Assembly (NCBI GenBank): GCA_947499635.1
Contig: CANMPD010000002.1
Location: 62,001-126,000 of the forward strand
Direction: 5' to 3'
DNA length: 64,000 nt
Source: an uncultured Paracoccaceae bacterium
GTDB taxonomy: Bacteria > Pseudomonadota > Alphaproteobacteria > Rhodobacterales > Rhodobacteraceae
Shown: piece by piece, positions 7,290 through 15,595 of the stretch
Layout: each line of letters opens with the position of its first letter
How positions within the stretch are numbered: the first letter of the stretch is position 1
Program-made: the position numbers and the translations under genes
The notes under the pieces: model-generated
What the model was told of the DNA's origin: nothing
The model's input: only the letters and a program-made list of their open reading frames with translations
Databases searched by the model: none

Positions 7290-8573
7290 ATGCGCTATAT
7301 GCTATCCTATGACTGGATGGAGACAGTTCGCAATACCAACCAATGGTTTGGAGCAACTGCTTTATCCGTGGCATCACAGCCTGCGTTCGCTGCCATCCCC
7401 AATCCAATGCTAAATTGGGTAGCCGCTTGGGGCGAGGTTACCGAGCGTAGTTTCCAGCGCATGGTTGTAAAACCCTCATGGGGTATTCACACCGTCACAA
7501 TGGATGACGGTCGGGATCACGTTGTCGAAGTTAAAACCGTTATCGAGCGCCCCTTTGGCGATTTGATCCACTTCAGTGTCTCTGATCGTCCCGAACAACC
7601 GCGCAAGGTCCTGGTTGTCGCGCCAATGTCTGGCCACTATGCGACGTTGCTGCGCAGCACCGTCAAAAGCCTCGTTGAAAACTGCGAAGTCTATGTCACC
7701 GACTGGCACAATGCGCGCGAAATCCCAGTCTCAGCGGGCAAATTCGACGTCGAAGACTATACATTGTACCTTGCTGATTTCATGCGCGAAATGGGCCCCG
7801 ACACCCATGTGATTGCCGTCTGTCAACCTGCCCCGCTCACTCTCGCGGCGACAGCCTACCTCGCTGAGATTGATCCCAAAGCGCAGCCATCCTCTCTGAC
7901 ACTTATCGGCGGCCCTGTAGATCCCAATGCGACGCCAACAGACGTCACAGATTTTGGCCATCGCGTCACCATGGGCCAGCTTGAACAATCCATGATTCAG
8001 CGCGTCGGCTTTCAACACAAAGGCGTAGGGCGTAAAGTTTATCCGGGACTGCTGCAGTTATCATCTTTTATGTCCATGAATATGGAACGCCATTCCAAAG
8101 CGTTTAGCGAACAAATCAGCCGTGTCAGCCGCGGCGAAGCGACAGATCATGACCCGCACAACCGGTTTTATGATGAATATCTGGCCGTCATGGATATGCC
8201 CGCCGAATTCTATCTCTCTACTGTTGAGCGGGTTTTTAAGAACAGTGAAATTGCCCGCAATGAATTTGTTGTTGCAGGCCATAAGGTTGATCTTGGGAAA
8301 ATTACCGATGTTGCCGTTAAAACCGTAGAGGGCGCAAATGACGATATCTCTGCCCCCGGTCAATGTATCGCTGCACTGGATTTATGCACCGGCCTATCTG
8401 ACGATAAGAAAGCCTCGCATCTGGAACCCGGCGCAGGTCATTACGGGATTTTTGCAGGCCGTGCATGGCGCGACAATATCCGCCCACTTGTCATTGAATT
8501 CATGAACGAAAACACCCGCAAAACATCTTCAAAACCTAAAGCGAAAACACGTTCAAAAACCGCTGCAGAGTAA
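7290..8573 (+). CDS. phaZ: Intracellular poly(3-hydroxybutyrate) depolymerase
   Basis: From ATG 7290 (CAGGAG upstream) this is a 427-residue intracellular PHB depolymerase without signal peptide. The alpha/beta-hydrolase core shows VVAPMSGHYATLLRSTV and the box VIAVCQPAPLTLAA; in PhaZ1-type enzymes the cysteine of this box (about residue 178) is the nucleophile. The histidine region is LEPGAGHYGIFAGRAW. A basic Lys/Thr/Ser tail (KPKAKTRSKTAAE) ends the protein. It degrades stored polymer, opposing phaC, with which it shares a divergent promoter region. A longer reading frame opens upstream through the promoter but lacks family similarity and was not used. Confidence 0.94.
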   Translation: MRYMLSYDWMETVRNTNQWFGATALSVASQPAFAAIPNPMLNWVAAWGEVTERSFQRMVVKPSWGIHTVTMDDGRDHVVEVKTVIERPFGDLIHFSVSDRPEQPRKVLVVAPMSGHYATLLRSTVKSLVENCEVYVTDWHNAREIPVSAGKFDVEDYTLYLADFMREMGPDTHVIAVCQPAPLTLAATAYLAEIDPKAQPSSLTLIGGPVDPNATPTDVTDFGHRVTMGQLEQSMIQRVGFQHKGVGRKVYPGLLQLSSFMSMNMERHSKAFSEQISRVSRGEATDHDPHNRFYDEYLAVMDMPAEFYLSTVERVFKNSEIARNEFVVAGHKVDLGKITDVAVKTVEGANDDISAPGQCIAALDLCTGLSDDKKASHLEPGAGHYGIFAGRAWRDNIRPLVIEFMNENTRKTSSKPKAKTRSKTAAE

Positions 8574-8578
8574 CAATA

Positions 8579-9160
8579 ATGACCTCAGACTTGACCTTTT
8601 CATGTTCTTGTGGCGCGTTAAAAGGGCATCTAGACCCAAGCGCGCTGCAAAATGGTCTACACCTAGCCTGTCATTGCCAAGACTGTCGCGCTGCCGCTCT
8701 TTATCGTGGACAACCCGACCCCAAAAACACGGGCGGTGTCCACCTCTTTCAAATGCCCCCTGATATGATCCATATCGATCAAGGCCACGCGCAGTTAAAA
8801 CTTTTTCGTCTTGGACCAAACGGTTTATTCCGTTGGTATGCAGGTTGTTGCGGAACACCCATTGCAAATACGCTTAAATCGGCAAAATTACCCTTTGCTG
8901 CGATAAGTACGAACTGCTTTGCCGATCCTACACTCTTTGGAAAAGTTAAGGCCGAAGGGTTTCTACCGACAAAAAAACCCGGGCAATCCCCATCTCATCG
9001 CGGGGGAATGCGGGTAGTATACGCTATATTTAGCCGCATGATCGTCTCTCGCCTCTCAGGCCGGTGGATCGAAAATCCCTTTTTTGACATTGAGGCAAAT
9101 GCACCGGTTTCAAAGCCCGAAATTCTCAGCAAAGAAGATCGTCTGCAATCTCGTAATTGA
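8579..9160 (+). CDS. Cys-rich GFA-like protein (DUF6151 type)
   Basis: The 193-residue product has the zinc-ligand pattern of the glutathione-dependent formaldehyde-activating fold: CSCG near residue 10, CHCQDC near residue 31 and WYAGCCGTP near residue 97, followed by a more divergent C-terminal half. It resembles the group I know as DUF6151 rather than true Gfa enzymes, so no catalytic claim is made. It starts 5 nt after the phaZ stop on the same strand, which suggests co-transcription, although a link to PHA turnover is only inference. The hydrolase gene that follows is convergent. Confidence 0.75.
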   Translation: MTSDLTFSCSCGALKGHLDPSALQNGLHLACHCQDCRAAALYRGQPDPKNTGGVHLFQMPPDMIHIDQGHAQLKLFRLGPNGLFRWYAGCCGTPIANTLKSAKLPFAAISTNCFADPTLFGKVKAEGFLPTKKPGQSPSHRGGMRVVYAIFSRMIVSRLSGRWIENPFFDIEANAPVSKPEILSKEDRLQSRN

Positions 9161-9167
9161 AGTAACC

Positions 9168-9887
9168 TTACTGCGTGATCCAAGCAGACAAGATCTGTGC
9201 AACCTGATCCGGTGTCTCCAACAGGGGCAGCGGGCCGGCGTCTTCGATAATTTCCAAGCGTGCGTAGCCCATCAACTCGGCCATAACATTGTAGCGCTTC
9301 ACCGGATTTTCCCGATCATGGCGACCGCAAATTATGAGACTGGGTACTTGGGTTTTACGTAACGTCGATTGGTAATCGGACCGACGCTGCATCATCCGGC
9401 TTTGCGAGACAAACCGATCCGACCCTAAAGCCTGCGCCATTTGCGCTATGGTATCAGCTAAATATGTACGATTTTCCTGCGACACGAATGATGTTGTGGG
9501 AAAAATTTCCTGCATGACCCCCGTTAAACGTCCGGCTTTAGCACGAATGATCCAAGGTTCCCGCTCGGCTGCCTTGGCTGGGCTCTCAGCCAGAGGGGTT
9601 GCTGAAATCAGCCCCAATCCGCAGATGCGTTCTGGAATACGTTGCAACATTTCCATCGCAACCACCCCGCCCAGATCCGCCCCCACAAGCGTAAACCGCG
9701 GTGGAAGTTGATCGATCAAAAGCGCCACTGCATCTTCGACACATGGTTGATCAAACAGGGGTGCGACACAGACCGGGACATAGGGCGACAAGGTTCTTAT
9801 CACGGGTTCATAAATGCGGCCATCCGCCATAAACCCCGGTAAAAGGACAACCGGATGCCTTGCCCTCTGTGTCTTTTCTTTTGTCAC
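9168..9887 (-). CDS. Alpha/beta-hydrolase-fold protein lacking canonical Ser and His
   Basis: The 239-residue protein has the full alpha/beta-hydrolase layout: HPVVLLPGFMADGRIYEPV with the oxyanion-loop region, a nucleophile-elbow segment, a cap region, and GRHDRENPV carrying an acidic residue. Two key positions are changed. The elbow normally reading G-x-S-x-G reads GADLGG (Asp about residue 71), and the usual G-H before the last helix reads AGPLPLLETPDQV (Pro about residue 219). The protein is therefore either non-catalytic or uses unusual chemistry. Start is GTG with AGAGG upstream. It is convergent with the preceding GFA-like gene. Confidence 0.8.
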   Translation of the reverse strand: MTKEKTQRARHPVVLLPGFMADGRIYEPVIRTLSPYVPVCVAPLFDQPCVEDAVALLIDQLPPRFTLVGADLGGVVAMEMLQRIPERICGLGLISATPLAESPAKAAEREPWIIRAKAGRLTGVMQEIFPTTSFVSQENRTYLADTIAQMAQALGSDRFVSQSRMMQRRSDYQSTLRKTQVPSLIICGRHDRENPVKRYNVMAELMGYARLEIIEDAGPLPLLETPDQVAQILSAWITQ

Positions 9888-9957
9888 ATCAGCCTCTTAA
9901 GAATTTTGACGATCTCGTTTTTAAAAGAAGGGCTCCGTATCAAAAGGCTACGGGTTT

Positions 9958-10386
9958 TCAGTATCCATTCCACCTGAATGCGCCGTCTGGCCCAAGCTTG
10001 GAAAATGGATTGTAAGACACTTCCCAGATATGGCCATCAGGGTCACGAAAATATCCACCGTAACCGCCCCAAAACACCTCTGATGCTTGTTTTACAATCT
10101 CTGCACCCGCTGCGACTGCTTTGGCCATCAGCAGGTCCACCTGTTCTGTGTTCCGAACATTATGCCCCAAGGTCATCGCACCATGTCCTAACGTATCCAC
10201 ACAAACCCCAAGATCCTGCGCCAAACGCTGTCGTGGATAAAGGCCTAACACTTGCCCTAACAGATCAAAGGTAACGATATCCTCGCCTTTAGTCTCAATA
10301 CACCGCCAACCCAAAGCTGCATAGAAATGGGCTGACCGTTCAAGGTCTTCTACAGCCAAAGTAATTAAACTCACGCGTTGATCCAT
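9958..10386 (-). CDS. VOC (glyoxalase/bleomycin-resistance fold) family protein
   Basis: From ATG 10386, which has AAAGGAG at good spacing, the protein has 142 residues. It shows a single-chain VOC fold: RVSLITLAVEDLERSAHFYAALGW at the N-terminus and VFWGGYGGYFRDPDGHIWEVSYNP at the C-terminus, where the conserved Glu would be a metal ligand. VOC members include glyoxalases, dioxygenases and antibiotic-binding proteins; nothing here identifies the substrate. An upstream in-frame ATG at 10407 would add 7 residues but lacks a ribosome site. The gene borders the repeat-flanked modules on its 5' side. Confidence 0.85.
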   Translation of the reverse strand: MDQRVSLITLAVEDLERSAHFYAALGWRCIETKGEDIVTFDLLGQVLGLYPRQRLAQDLGVCVDTLGHGAMTLGHNVRNTEQVDLLMAKAVAAGAEIVKQASEVFWGGYGGYFRDPDGHIWEVSYNPFSKLGPDGAFRWNGY

Positions 10387-10405
10387 AACAGCTCCTTTAA
10401 TGAAC

Positions 10406-10470
10406 ACCCTACCCTAAGCAGTCGTGAACCATTGTGGCAATGGATGACGGCAGTGCGGACTTTGCTGCCG
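10406..10470 (-). repeat. Degenerate intergenic repeat, element B, copy 1
   Basis: This stretch begins ACCCTACCCTAA and aligns over about 65 nt with 11411-11475, with scattered substitutions and small indels. It lies 26 nt downstream of the stop of the membrane protein gene at 10496-11293 and abuts the VOC gene's ribosome site. Confidence 0.65.
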
Positions 10471-10495
10471 TTAGCCAGTTGAGGCCCAATGTCTG

Positions 10496-11293
10496 CTAAA
10501 GCTCACGATCGGCCCAAATCAAATTAAGTTGTTTAAGAAACTCATTCTTAGGCTGACATGCGGCAAATGGACTCGCAATCAAAGATCGAGGCCTCGCCAC
10601 AACGTCAAAGCGCATACTTCTGGGTGACCAGTTGTACACGTTCAGGTCGCCATCATCTTCTACAAGAAGTAGTCCGTGGAAGTGCCAAGTGTCCCCGATT
10701 TTATAACCTGATCTGGTCGTATAAAGGGATAAGCCACGAAGCCCAAAGACGGAGCCTAGTTCTCTCTCAATAGTACTGTGTCCCCCAATGCAATATGCAC
10801 GGTTCGCAGAGGTTTTGACGGCGCTAGAGTAAGCGAATGGAACCGAAGCTAAAGACCACACGCCAACCAAAACAGGAAAACCGAAAACGGCAAATGTAAC
10901 AAACCTAGCTATTTGCCCCACGGCTGAGACGAGCAAAATAGAAGTCGCACACGCCAATGTCAGAGCCGTTCCGTGCATAACTACCAGTTCTGTTCCGCCA
11001 CCTGACAAAGCCATCAGAACAAGCGTCGCGAATGCCCCCACGCTTAAAATCGCCAAGGCAAGGATCACCGCTAAAACAACAGGTATTTTCCGACGACTAA
11101 TAATTGAGAACGCTAAGATGACGAAGGGCATGACGGGCAAGATCGCACTGACCCAATCTAACCATCTTTCCCTTAGAAGTGATGGGTCGCTCAAAGAAAC
11201 GGGAACAAACCCAAAAGCGATAATAGTCGCTCCAAAGAGTGCTGTATAACTTTGAGGTTTGGAGATAGTCTGTGCCCTCGGTTCTGTCGCCAA
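10496..11293 (-). CDS. Hypothetical membrane protein in repeat-flanked module
   Basis: I do not recognise this 265-residue protein. It has four or five hydrophobic segments in the first 155 residues (for example ALFGATIIAFGFVPVSL, AILPVMPFVILAFSI and VVLAVILALAILSVGAFATL), then a soluble C-terminal domain of about 110 residues with several Trp and His. The start is uncertain: the longest frame uses TTG at 11293 and has no clear ribosome site. The gene sits between element A at 11351-11402 (upstream) and element B at 10406-10470 (downstream), the same arrangement as the next gene, so it is probably an acquired module. Confidence 0.6.
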   Translation of the reverse strand: MATEPRAQTISKPQSYTALFGATIIAFGFVPVSLSDPSLLRERWLDWVSAILPVMPFVILAFSIISRRKIPVVLAVILALAILSVGAFATLVLMALSGGGTELVVMHGTALTLACATSILLVSAVGQIARFVTFAVFGFPVLVGVWSLASVPFAYSSAVKTSANRAYCIGGHSTIERELGSVFGLRGLSLYTTRSGYKIGDTWHFHGLLLVEDDGDLNVYNWSPRSMRFDVVARPRSLIASPFAACQPKNEFLKQLNLIWADREL

Positions 11294-11350
11294 AGGCGCG
11301 CTATTTCATTCAATGCCAATTGCCGACAATGGCAGCAATGCAGCATTCCC

Positions 11351-11475
11351 GCAAGATGGGCTCACAGTCTACATTCGCCGCACAGTCAACGAATGTCTCC
11401 TTCCATGGATACCCTACCCTAACCAGTCATTGGCGTTGTCGCAATAGACGGTAGCTCCTCGGACGTTTTCTGCCA
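11351..11475 (-). repeat. Junction of repeat elements A (copy 1) and B (copy 2)
   Basis: Element A (11351-11402) matches 12337-12388 at 40 of 52 positions without gaps. Element B (11411-11475) matches 10406-10470. Here the two are back to back, forming the boundary between two gene modules. Neither appears to be coding. Confidence 0.7.
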
Positions 11476-11517
11476 TTGGTAAGTCTTAGTTTAACGTCTT
11501 TCTCACCGTTAGTGTGG

Positions 11518-12282
11518 TCACCTGACGTAGCTCGCCCCGTTTATGTCCAGAGTAGCTCCGCTAAGTGAACGTTGATCAGGCCGAAGGCAGAGGCAAACGA
11601 GCTCCGCAACTTCAGTTGGTTCGACCATTTCTCCGATAGGGATGTCGCCTAAAGTCGCGTGTTTGCCTTTTGCGCGGATGAATTCTTCTGCCATTTCGGT
11701 TCGAACGAATCCAGGTGCAATTGCAACAGCGACAATCCCATCTTTGCCAAACGAGCGTGCAATTGATTTTGTCAGGTTCACCAGTCCAGCCTTCGCAACG
11801 CCATACGGCATGTGATCCTCCGTATAGCCGCGCTGTGCTGCGCGACTAGCTATATTGACGATACGGCCACCCTCGTTCTTTCTAAAGTATTGTATGGCAC
11901 ACTTACACAGGTCGGCTGGCGCACGCAGGTTTACGCGAAGGTCCTCATCCCAAGCCTCTGACCATGCTTCAAATGTGTCATCCACCCGTGCTATAGTGCG
12001 GATACCTGCGTTGTTGACGAGCCCGCCAATCTTCAGCCCAGTTGCTTCGGCTGCTTCCCAAAGTGCCACGGCACCATCGTTTTCCATAAGGTTTGCTTGC
12101 AAAATCCTTCCGTTTCCCCCTAGCTCGCGAAGAAGTCGCTTTGCTTCATCTTCGTTGCTTCGAAAATGGATCAACGGTTGCCCGCCGAGTTCTGCAATTC
12201 GCTGGACGATTGACCGACCAATCGCACCTGTCGCACCTGTGACGAGAACCGTTTGGTTCTTTAGGGGATGTTGAAAATCCAT
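11518..12282 (-). CDS. Short-chain dehydrogenase/reductase (FabG-like)
   Basis: From ATG 12282, with GAGAGGA upstream, the protein has 254 residues. Classical SDR motifs are all present: TGATGAIG for NAD(P) binding near residue 14, NNAG near residue 90, the serine in IVNIASRAAQRGY, the catalytic YGVAK, and APGFVRTEM after it. The substrate is unknown. A longer frame opens upstream to 12411, but those 43 codons run through repeat element A and are not family-like. It forms the second repeat-flanked module: element A upstream at 12337-12388 and element B downstream at 11411-11475. Confidence 0.88.
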   Translation of the reverse strand: MDFQHPLKNQTVLVTGATGAIGRSIVQRIAELGGQPLIHFRSNEDEAKRLLRELGGNGRILQANLMENDGAVALWEAAEATGLKIGGLVNNAGIRTIARVDDTFEAWSEAWDEDLRVNLRAPADLCKCAIQYFRKNEGGRIVNIASRAAQRGYTEDHMPYGVAKAGLVNLTKSIARSFGKDGIVAVAIAPGFVRTEMAEEFIRAKGKHATLGDIPIGEMVEPTEVAELVCLCLRPDQRSLSGATLDINGASYVR

Positions 12283-12336
12283 GAGTTTTCCTCTCAATGC
12301 CGTCAATACAGACATTCGCTGCATTGTAGAAAATCT

Positions 12337-12388
12337 GCAAGATGGGCTAGTTCCCGACATTCGCCGTACAGTCGGCGAACGTCTTCTT
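12337..12388 (-). repeat. Degenerate intergenic repeat, element A, copy 2
   Basis: This starts GCAAGATGGGCT and shares 40 of 52 positions with 11351-11402, including the block ACATTCGCCG. It ends 12 nt before the stop of the alpha/beta hydrolase gene and lies 55 nt upstream of the SDR start. Confidence 0.7.
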
Positions 12389-12400
12389 ACTTTAACGTGG

Positions 12401-13144
12401 TTACAGAGCATATATTTCCGATATGGCCTGTTCGATCAGCGTCAAACACGCGACATCAGAAAACCGATGATCTGCCTCTTTGACCAAAGTCAAACGCATA
12501 TCATCACACATGGCGTGTTCCATCAAGCGAAGCGCAGTTTCTGTGCTCACTGCTGCATCCGCGGTACCTTGCAAACATCGCACCGGAAATGGCAAGGCAA
12601 GCTCTGATCGTAACACCAGGTTTTCGCGACCGTTTTCCACCATCCGTTTTGTCACAATATATGGCTCCATATAATCACTGGGCAATTCGACCTGCCCCTT
12701 GCTGTCCAGTTCGGCCTTTTGACTTTGCGAGAACCCCGCCCAATAACTATCTTCCGTGAAATCAGGAGCAGCGGCAATCGTGACCATCCCCTTGATACGG
12801 TCTGGCACCGCACGAGCGAGCAACAAGGCTTGCCACCCCCCCATCGATGATCCAACCGGAATGATAGGGCCATCCGTTAATGCAGTAACCACATTCAGCG
12901 TATCTTCGTGCCAGTCACCGATACACCCTTCCTCAAAGGTGTTCGAACTTTGCCCATGACCCGAATAATCAAATCGCAAAAAGGCATACCCTTGGCGTTT
13001 GGCCCACTCCTCGAGATGAACCGCTTTGGTGCCTTCCATATCCGATTTCAGTCCCCCCAAGAATACGATGACAGGCCCTGCCCCTGCCGTTTGATGATAG
13101 GCAATGCGCCGCCCTGTTGGCGTATCCAAAAACTTCAACGTCAT
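12401..13144 (-). CDS. Alpha/beta hydrolase (serine hydrolase, ABHD10-like)
   Basis: The 247-residue cytoplasmic protein has a complete serine-hydrolase set: the oxyanion region VIVFLGGLKSDMEGTKA, FLRFDYSGHGQSS, the nucleophile elbow PVGSSMGGWQALL, the acid region QGTADAAV and the histidine in VKEADHRFSD. It resembles the ABHD10 / small thioesterase branch. The substrate is not identifiable. AGGAG lies upstream of ATG 13144. It is divergent from thrS across 294 nt in which I see no other gene. Confidence 0.85.
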   Translation of the reverse strand: MTLKFLDTPTGRRIAYHQTAGAGPVIVFLGGLKSDMEGTKAVHLEEWAKRQGYAFLRFDYSGHGQSSNTFEEGCIGDWHEDTLNVVTALTDGPIIPVGSSMGGWQALLLARAVPDRIKGMVTIAAAPDFTEDSYWAGFSQSQKAELDSKGQVELPSDYMEPYIVTKRMVENGRENLVLRSELALPFPVRCLQGTADAAVSTETALRLMEHAMCDDMRLTLVKEADHRFSDVACLTLIEQAISEIYAL

Positions 13145-13438
13145 CGCATCCTACTCCTGTGTGCTGCCTGCGTGTCTTCAAATGACACTTCTGCATTTAG
13201 ATTGCAAAACGCAACTCCCGAACGCGACACCAAACCGGCTGCGCCAGCAGCCAGACCTGTGTGCGTAGCACGCATTTTAACACCATATATCTGCCCTACC
13301 CTCAGATCCCACAGGTAAGGTGAAATCAAAGTCAAACAGGGACTTGACCTCCTCGAAGACACAGGCCATTCAGACCTCATAACCATAACCCGCAACCGGG
13401 CGTTCAGTGGGCGCCAAACCGACGAGGAGAGCCGAGAC

Positions 13439-15385
13439 ATGGCCCCTATTTCCCTCACATTTCCCGATGGCAATGCCAGATCTTATGACGCAGGCGTTAC
13501 ACCCGCGCAGGTCGCGGCTGATATTTCGACCTCGTTGGCAAAAAAGGCGATTTCCGCCACGGTTGATGGTCAACACTGGGATCTGCAATGGCCGATCCAT
13601 GCGGACGCCGCCGTCGCAATTCATACAATGAAAGACGACGTGCAAGCGAATGAGCTGATCCGCCATGACCTTGCCCATATTATGGCCCGCGCGGTACAGG
13701 AACTTTGGCCCGACACCAAAGTCACCATCGGCCCCGTGATCGACAACGGTTGGTACTATGACTTTGACCGCGCAGAGGCTTTCACCCCTGAAGACCTCGC
13801 GACCATCGAAAAAAAGATGAAAGAGATCATCAACAAGCGCGAGCCCGTCACCACTGAGGTTTGGGATCGCGAGCGTGCGATACAATTCTATACCGATAAC
13901 AACGAACCATATAAAGTTGAGCTTATCGAAGCCATCCCCGGAGACGAGCCCCTGCGCATGTATTGGCACGGCGAATGGCAAGATCTATGTCGCGGTCCCC
14001 ATCTGCAACACACCGGCCAAGTGCCCGGTGATGCGTTCAAACTTATGTCAATCGCTGGTGCCTACTGGCGCGGTGATAGCTCTCGCCAGATGTTGCAGCG
14101 AATTTATGGCGTGGCCTTTACCGGCAAGGAAAAGCTAAAAGCCCATCTGACCATGCTGGAAGAAGCCGCCAAACGCGACCACCGCAAGCTGGGCAAAGAA
14201 ATGAACCTGTTCCACATGCAAGAGGAAGCAACAGGTCAGATTTTTTGGCATCCCAATGGCTGGCGCATCTATACCACATTGATGGATTATATGCGCCGCA
14301 TGCAAACCCGCGACGGCTACCAAGAGGTAAACACACCCGAGGTGCTGGACCGCAAACTCTGGGAAGCGTCCGGTCACTGGGATAAATACCAAGAAAATAT
14401 GTTTATCGTCGAGGTAGACGAGGAACATGCGCGTGAAAAAGCCGTCAACGCGCTAAAACCGATGAACTGCCCTGGTCACGTTCAAGTCTTTAATCAAGGT
14501 CTGAAGTCTTACCGTGATTTGCCACTGCGGCTCTGCGAATTTGGCTCATGCCATCGTTACGAACCTTCCGGCGCCCTGCATGGGATTATGCGTGTCCGTG
14601 GATTTACACAAGATGACGGCCATATCTTCTGCGGCATGGATCAGATTGAGATTGAAACCAAAAAGTTTATCTCCTTTCTCGCAACCGTCTACGCCGACCT
14701 TGGCTTTGAAAATTGGACCGTAAAGCTCTCGACACGTCCAGAAAAACGTATCGGCAGCGACGAGACATGGGATATCCTTGAAAAGTCTCTGGGGGATGCC
14801 TGTCAGGCCGCGGGCTATGACTTTGATCTTTTGCCCGGCGAAGGCGCGTTTTATGGTCCTAAGCTTGAGTTCACATTGACCGACGCCATTGGGCGGAACT
14901 GGCAATGTGGTACGTTGCAAGTTGATACCAATATGCCCGAACGCTTGGGCACAACTTATGTTGGACAAGACGGGAATAAGCACACGCCTGTGATGCTGCA
15001 CCGCGCAACACTTGGGTCATTTGAGCGTTTCATCGGCATCCTAATCGAAGAACACGCAGGCAAACTGCCATTCTGGTTGGCACCACGGCAAGTGGTTGTC
15101 GCTTCTATCACGTCCGATGCAGATGACTATGTTGCCGAGGTTGTCGAAACACTACGCCAAGCAGGCGTTCGTGCCGAAGCAGATATTCGCAACGAAAAGA
15201 TCAACTATAAAGTCCGTGAACACAGCCTTGGCAAAGTACCTGTCATCCTAGCCGTAGGCCACAGAGAAGTCGAAGAACGCACTGTGTCCGTGCGTCGCCT
15301 TGGTGAGAAACAAACCAAAGTCGAAGATCTAGAAACGGTAACAGCTAGCCTCGCTCTTGATGCTACAGCACCTGATTTACGATAG
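13439..15385 (+). CDS. thrS: Threonyl-tRNA synthetase
   Basis: This 648-residue class II synthetase charges tRNA-Thr. Domains in order are the TGS domain (residues 1-62), the editing domain with [12 protein letters not shown], the catalytic core (about 240-540) with motif 2 [23 protein letters not shown], the zinc-site cysteine in NCPGHV and motif 3 near [16 protein letters not shown], then the anticodon-binding domain. All expected active-site parts are there and the length is normal. GAGGAG precedes the ATG. A hairpin follows the stop, so it is probably monocistronic. Confidence 0.98.
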   Translation: MAPISLTFPDGNARSYDAGVTPAQVAADISTSLAKKAISATVDGQHWDLQWPIHADAAVAIHTMKDDVQANELIRHDLAHIMARAVQELWPDTKVTIGPVIDNGWYYDFDRAEAFTPEDLATIEKKMKEIINKREPVTTEVWDRERAIQFYTDNNEPYKVELIEAIPGDEPLRMYWHGEWQDLCRGPHLQHTGQVPGDAFKLMSIAGAYWRGDSSRQMLQRIYGVAFTGKEKLKAHLTMLEEAAKRDHRKLGKEMNLFHMQEEATGQIFWHPNGWRIYTTLMDYMRRMQTRDGYQEVNTPEVLDRKLWEASGHWDKYQENMFIVEVDEEHAREKAVNALKPMNCPGHVQVFNQGLKSYRDLPLRLCEFGSCHRYEPSGALHGIMRVRGFTQDDGHIFCGMDQIEIETKKFISFLATVYADLGFENWTVKLSTRPEKRIGSDETWDILEKSLGDACQAAGYDFDLLPGEGAFYGPKLEFTLTDAIGRNWQCGTLQVDTNMPERLGTTYVGQDGNKHTPVMLHRATLGSFERFIGILIEEHAGKLPFWLAPRQVVVASITSDADDYVAEVVETLRQAGVRAEADIRNEKINYKVREHSLGKVPVILAVGHREVEERTVSVRRLGEKQTKVEDLETVTASLALDATAPDLR

Positions 15386-15423
15386 GCAGCTTGCGCTATT
15401 GGTGCCTTAACCACACAAAACGC

Positions 15424-15453
15424 CGCAAAACCTTCGCAAGGGGAGGTTTTGCG
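15424..15453 (+). terminator. Probable terminator after thrS
   Basis: Arms CGCAAAACC (15424-15432) and GGTTTTGCG (15445-15453) form a 9-bp stem with a 12-nt loop, 38 nt past the thrS stop. The following bases are A-rich rather than T-rich. Confidence 0.5.
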
Positions 15454-15595
15454 CACAAAAAATTAACCCAAATGCAACAATTATTAATTATATATTAACT
15501 CCCTTCTAGCATTCCTTGCAGTAGGTAGTTATGTACATCCTTAGGTATGCGTTCCGCGTGCATACAGCACGTATGTTGTCAATAGGATCTACATT

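Noticed and set aside
12290-12330. Additional PhaR-type site near 12320
   Set aside because: CTGC and a GCAG-like half do occur, but not as a CTGC-N3-GCAG palindrome; it is part of the repeat region.
11518-12411. Longer SDR protein starting at 12411
   Set aside because: The first 43 codons translate repeat element A and lack SDR similarity; ATG 12282 has GAGAGGA at good spacing and fits the family N-terminus.
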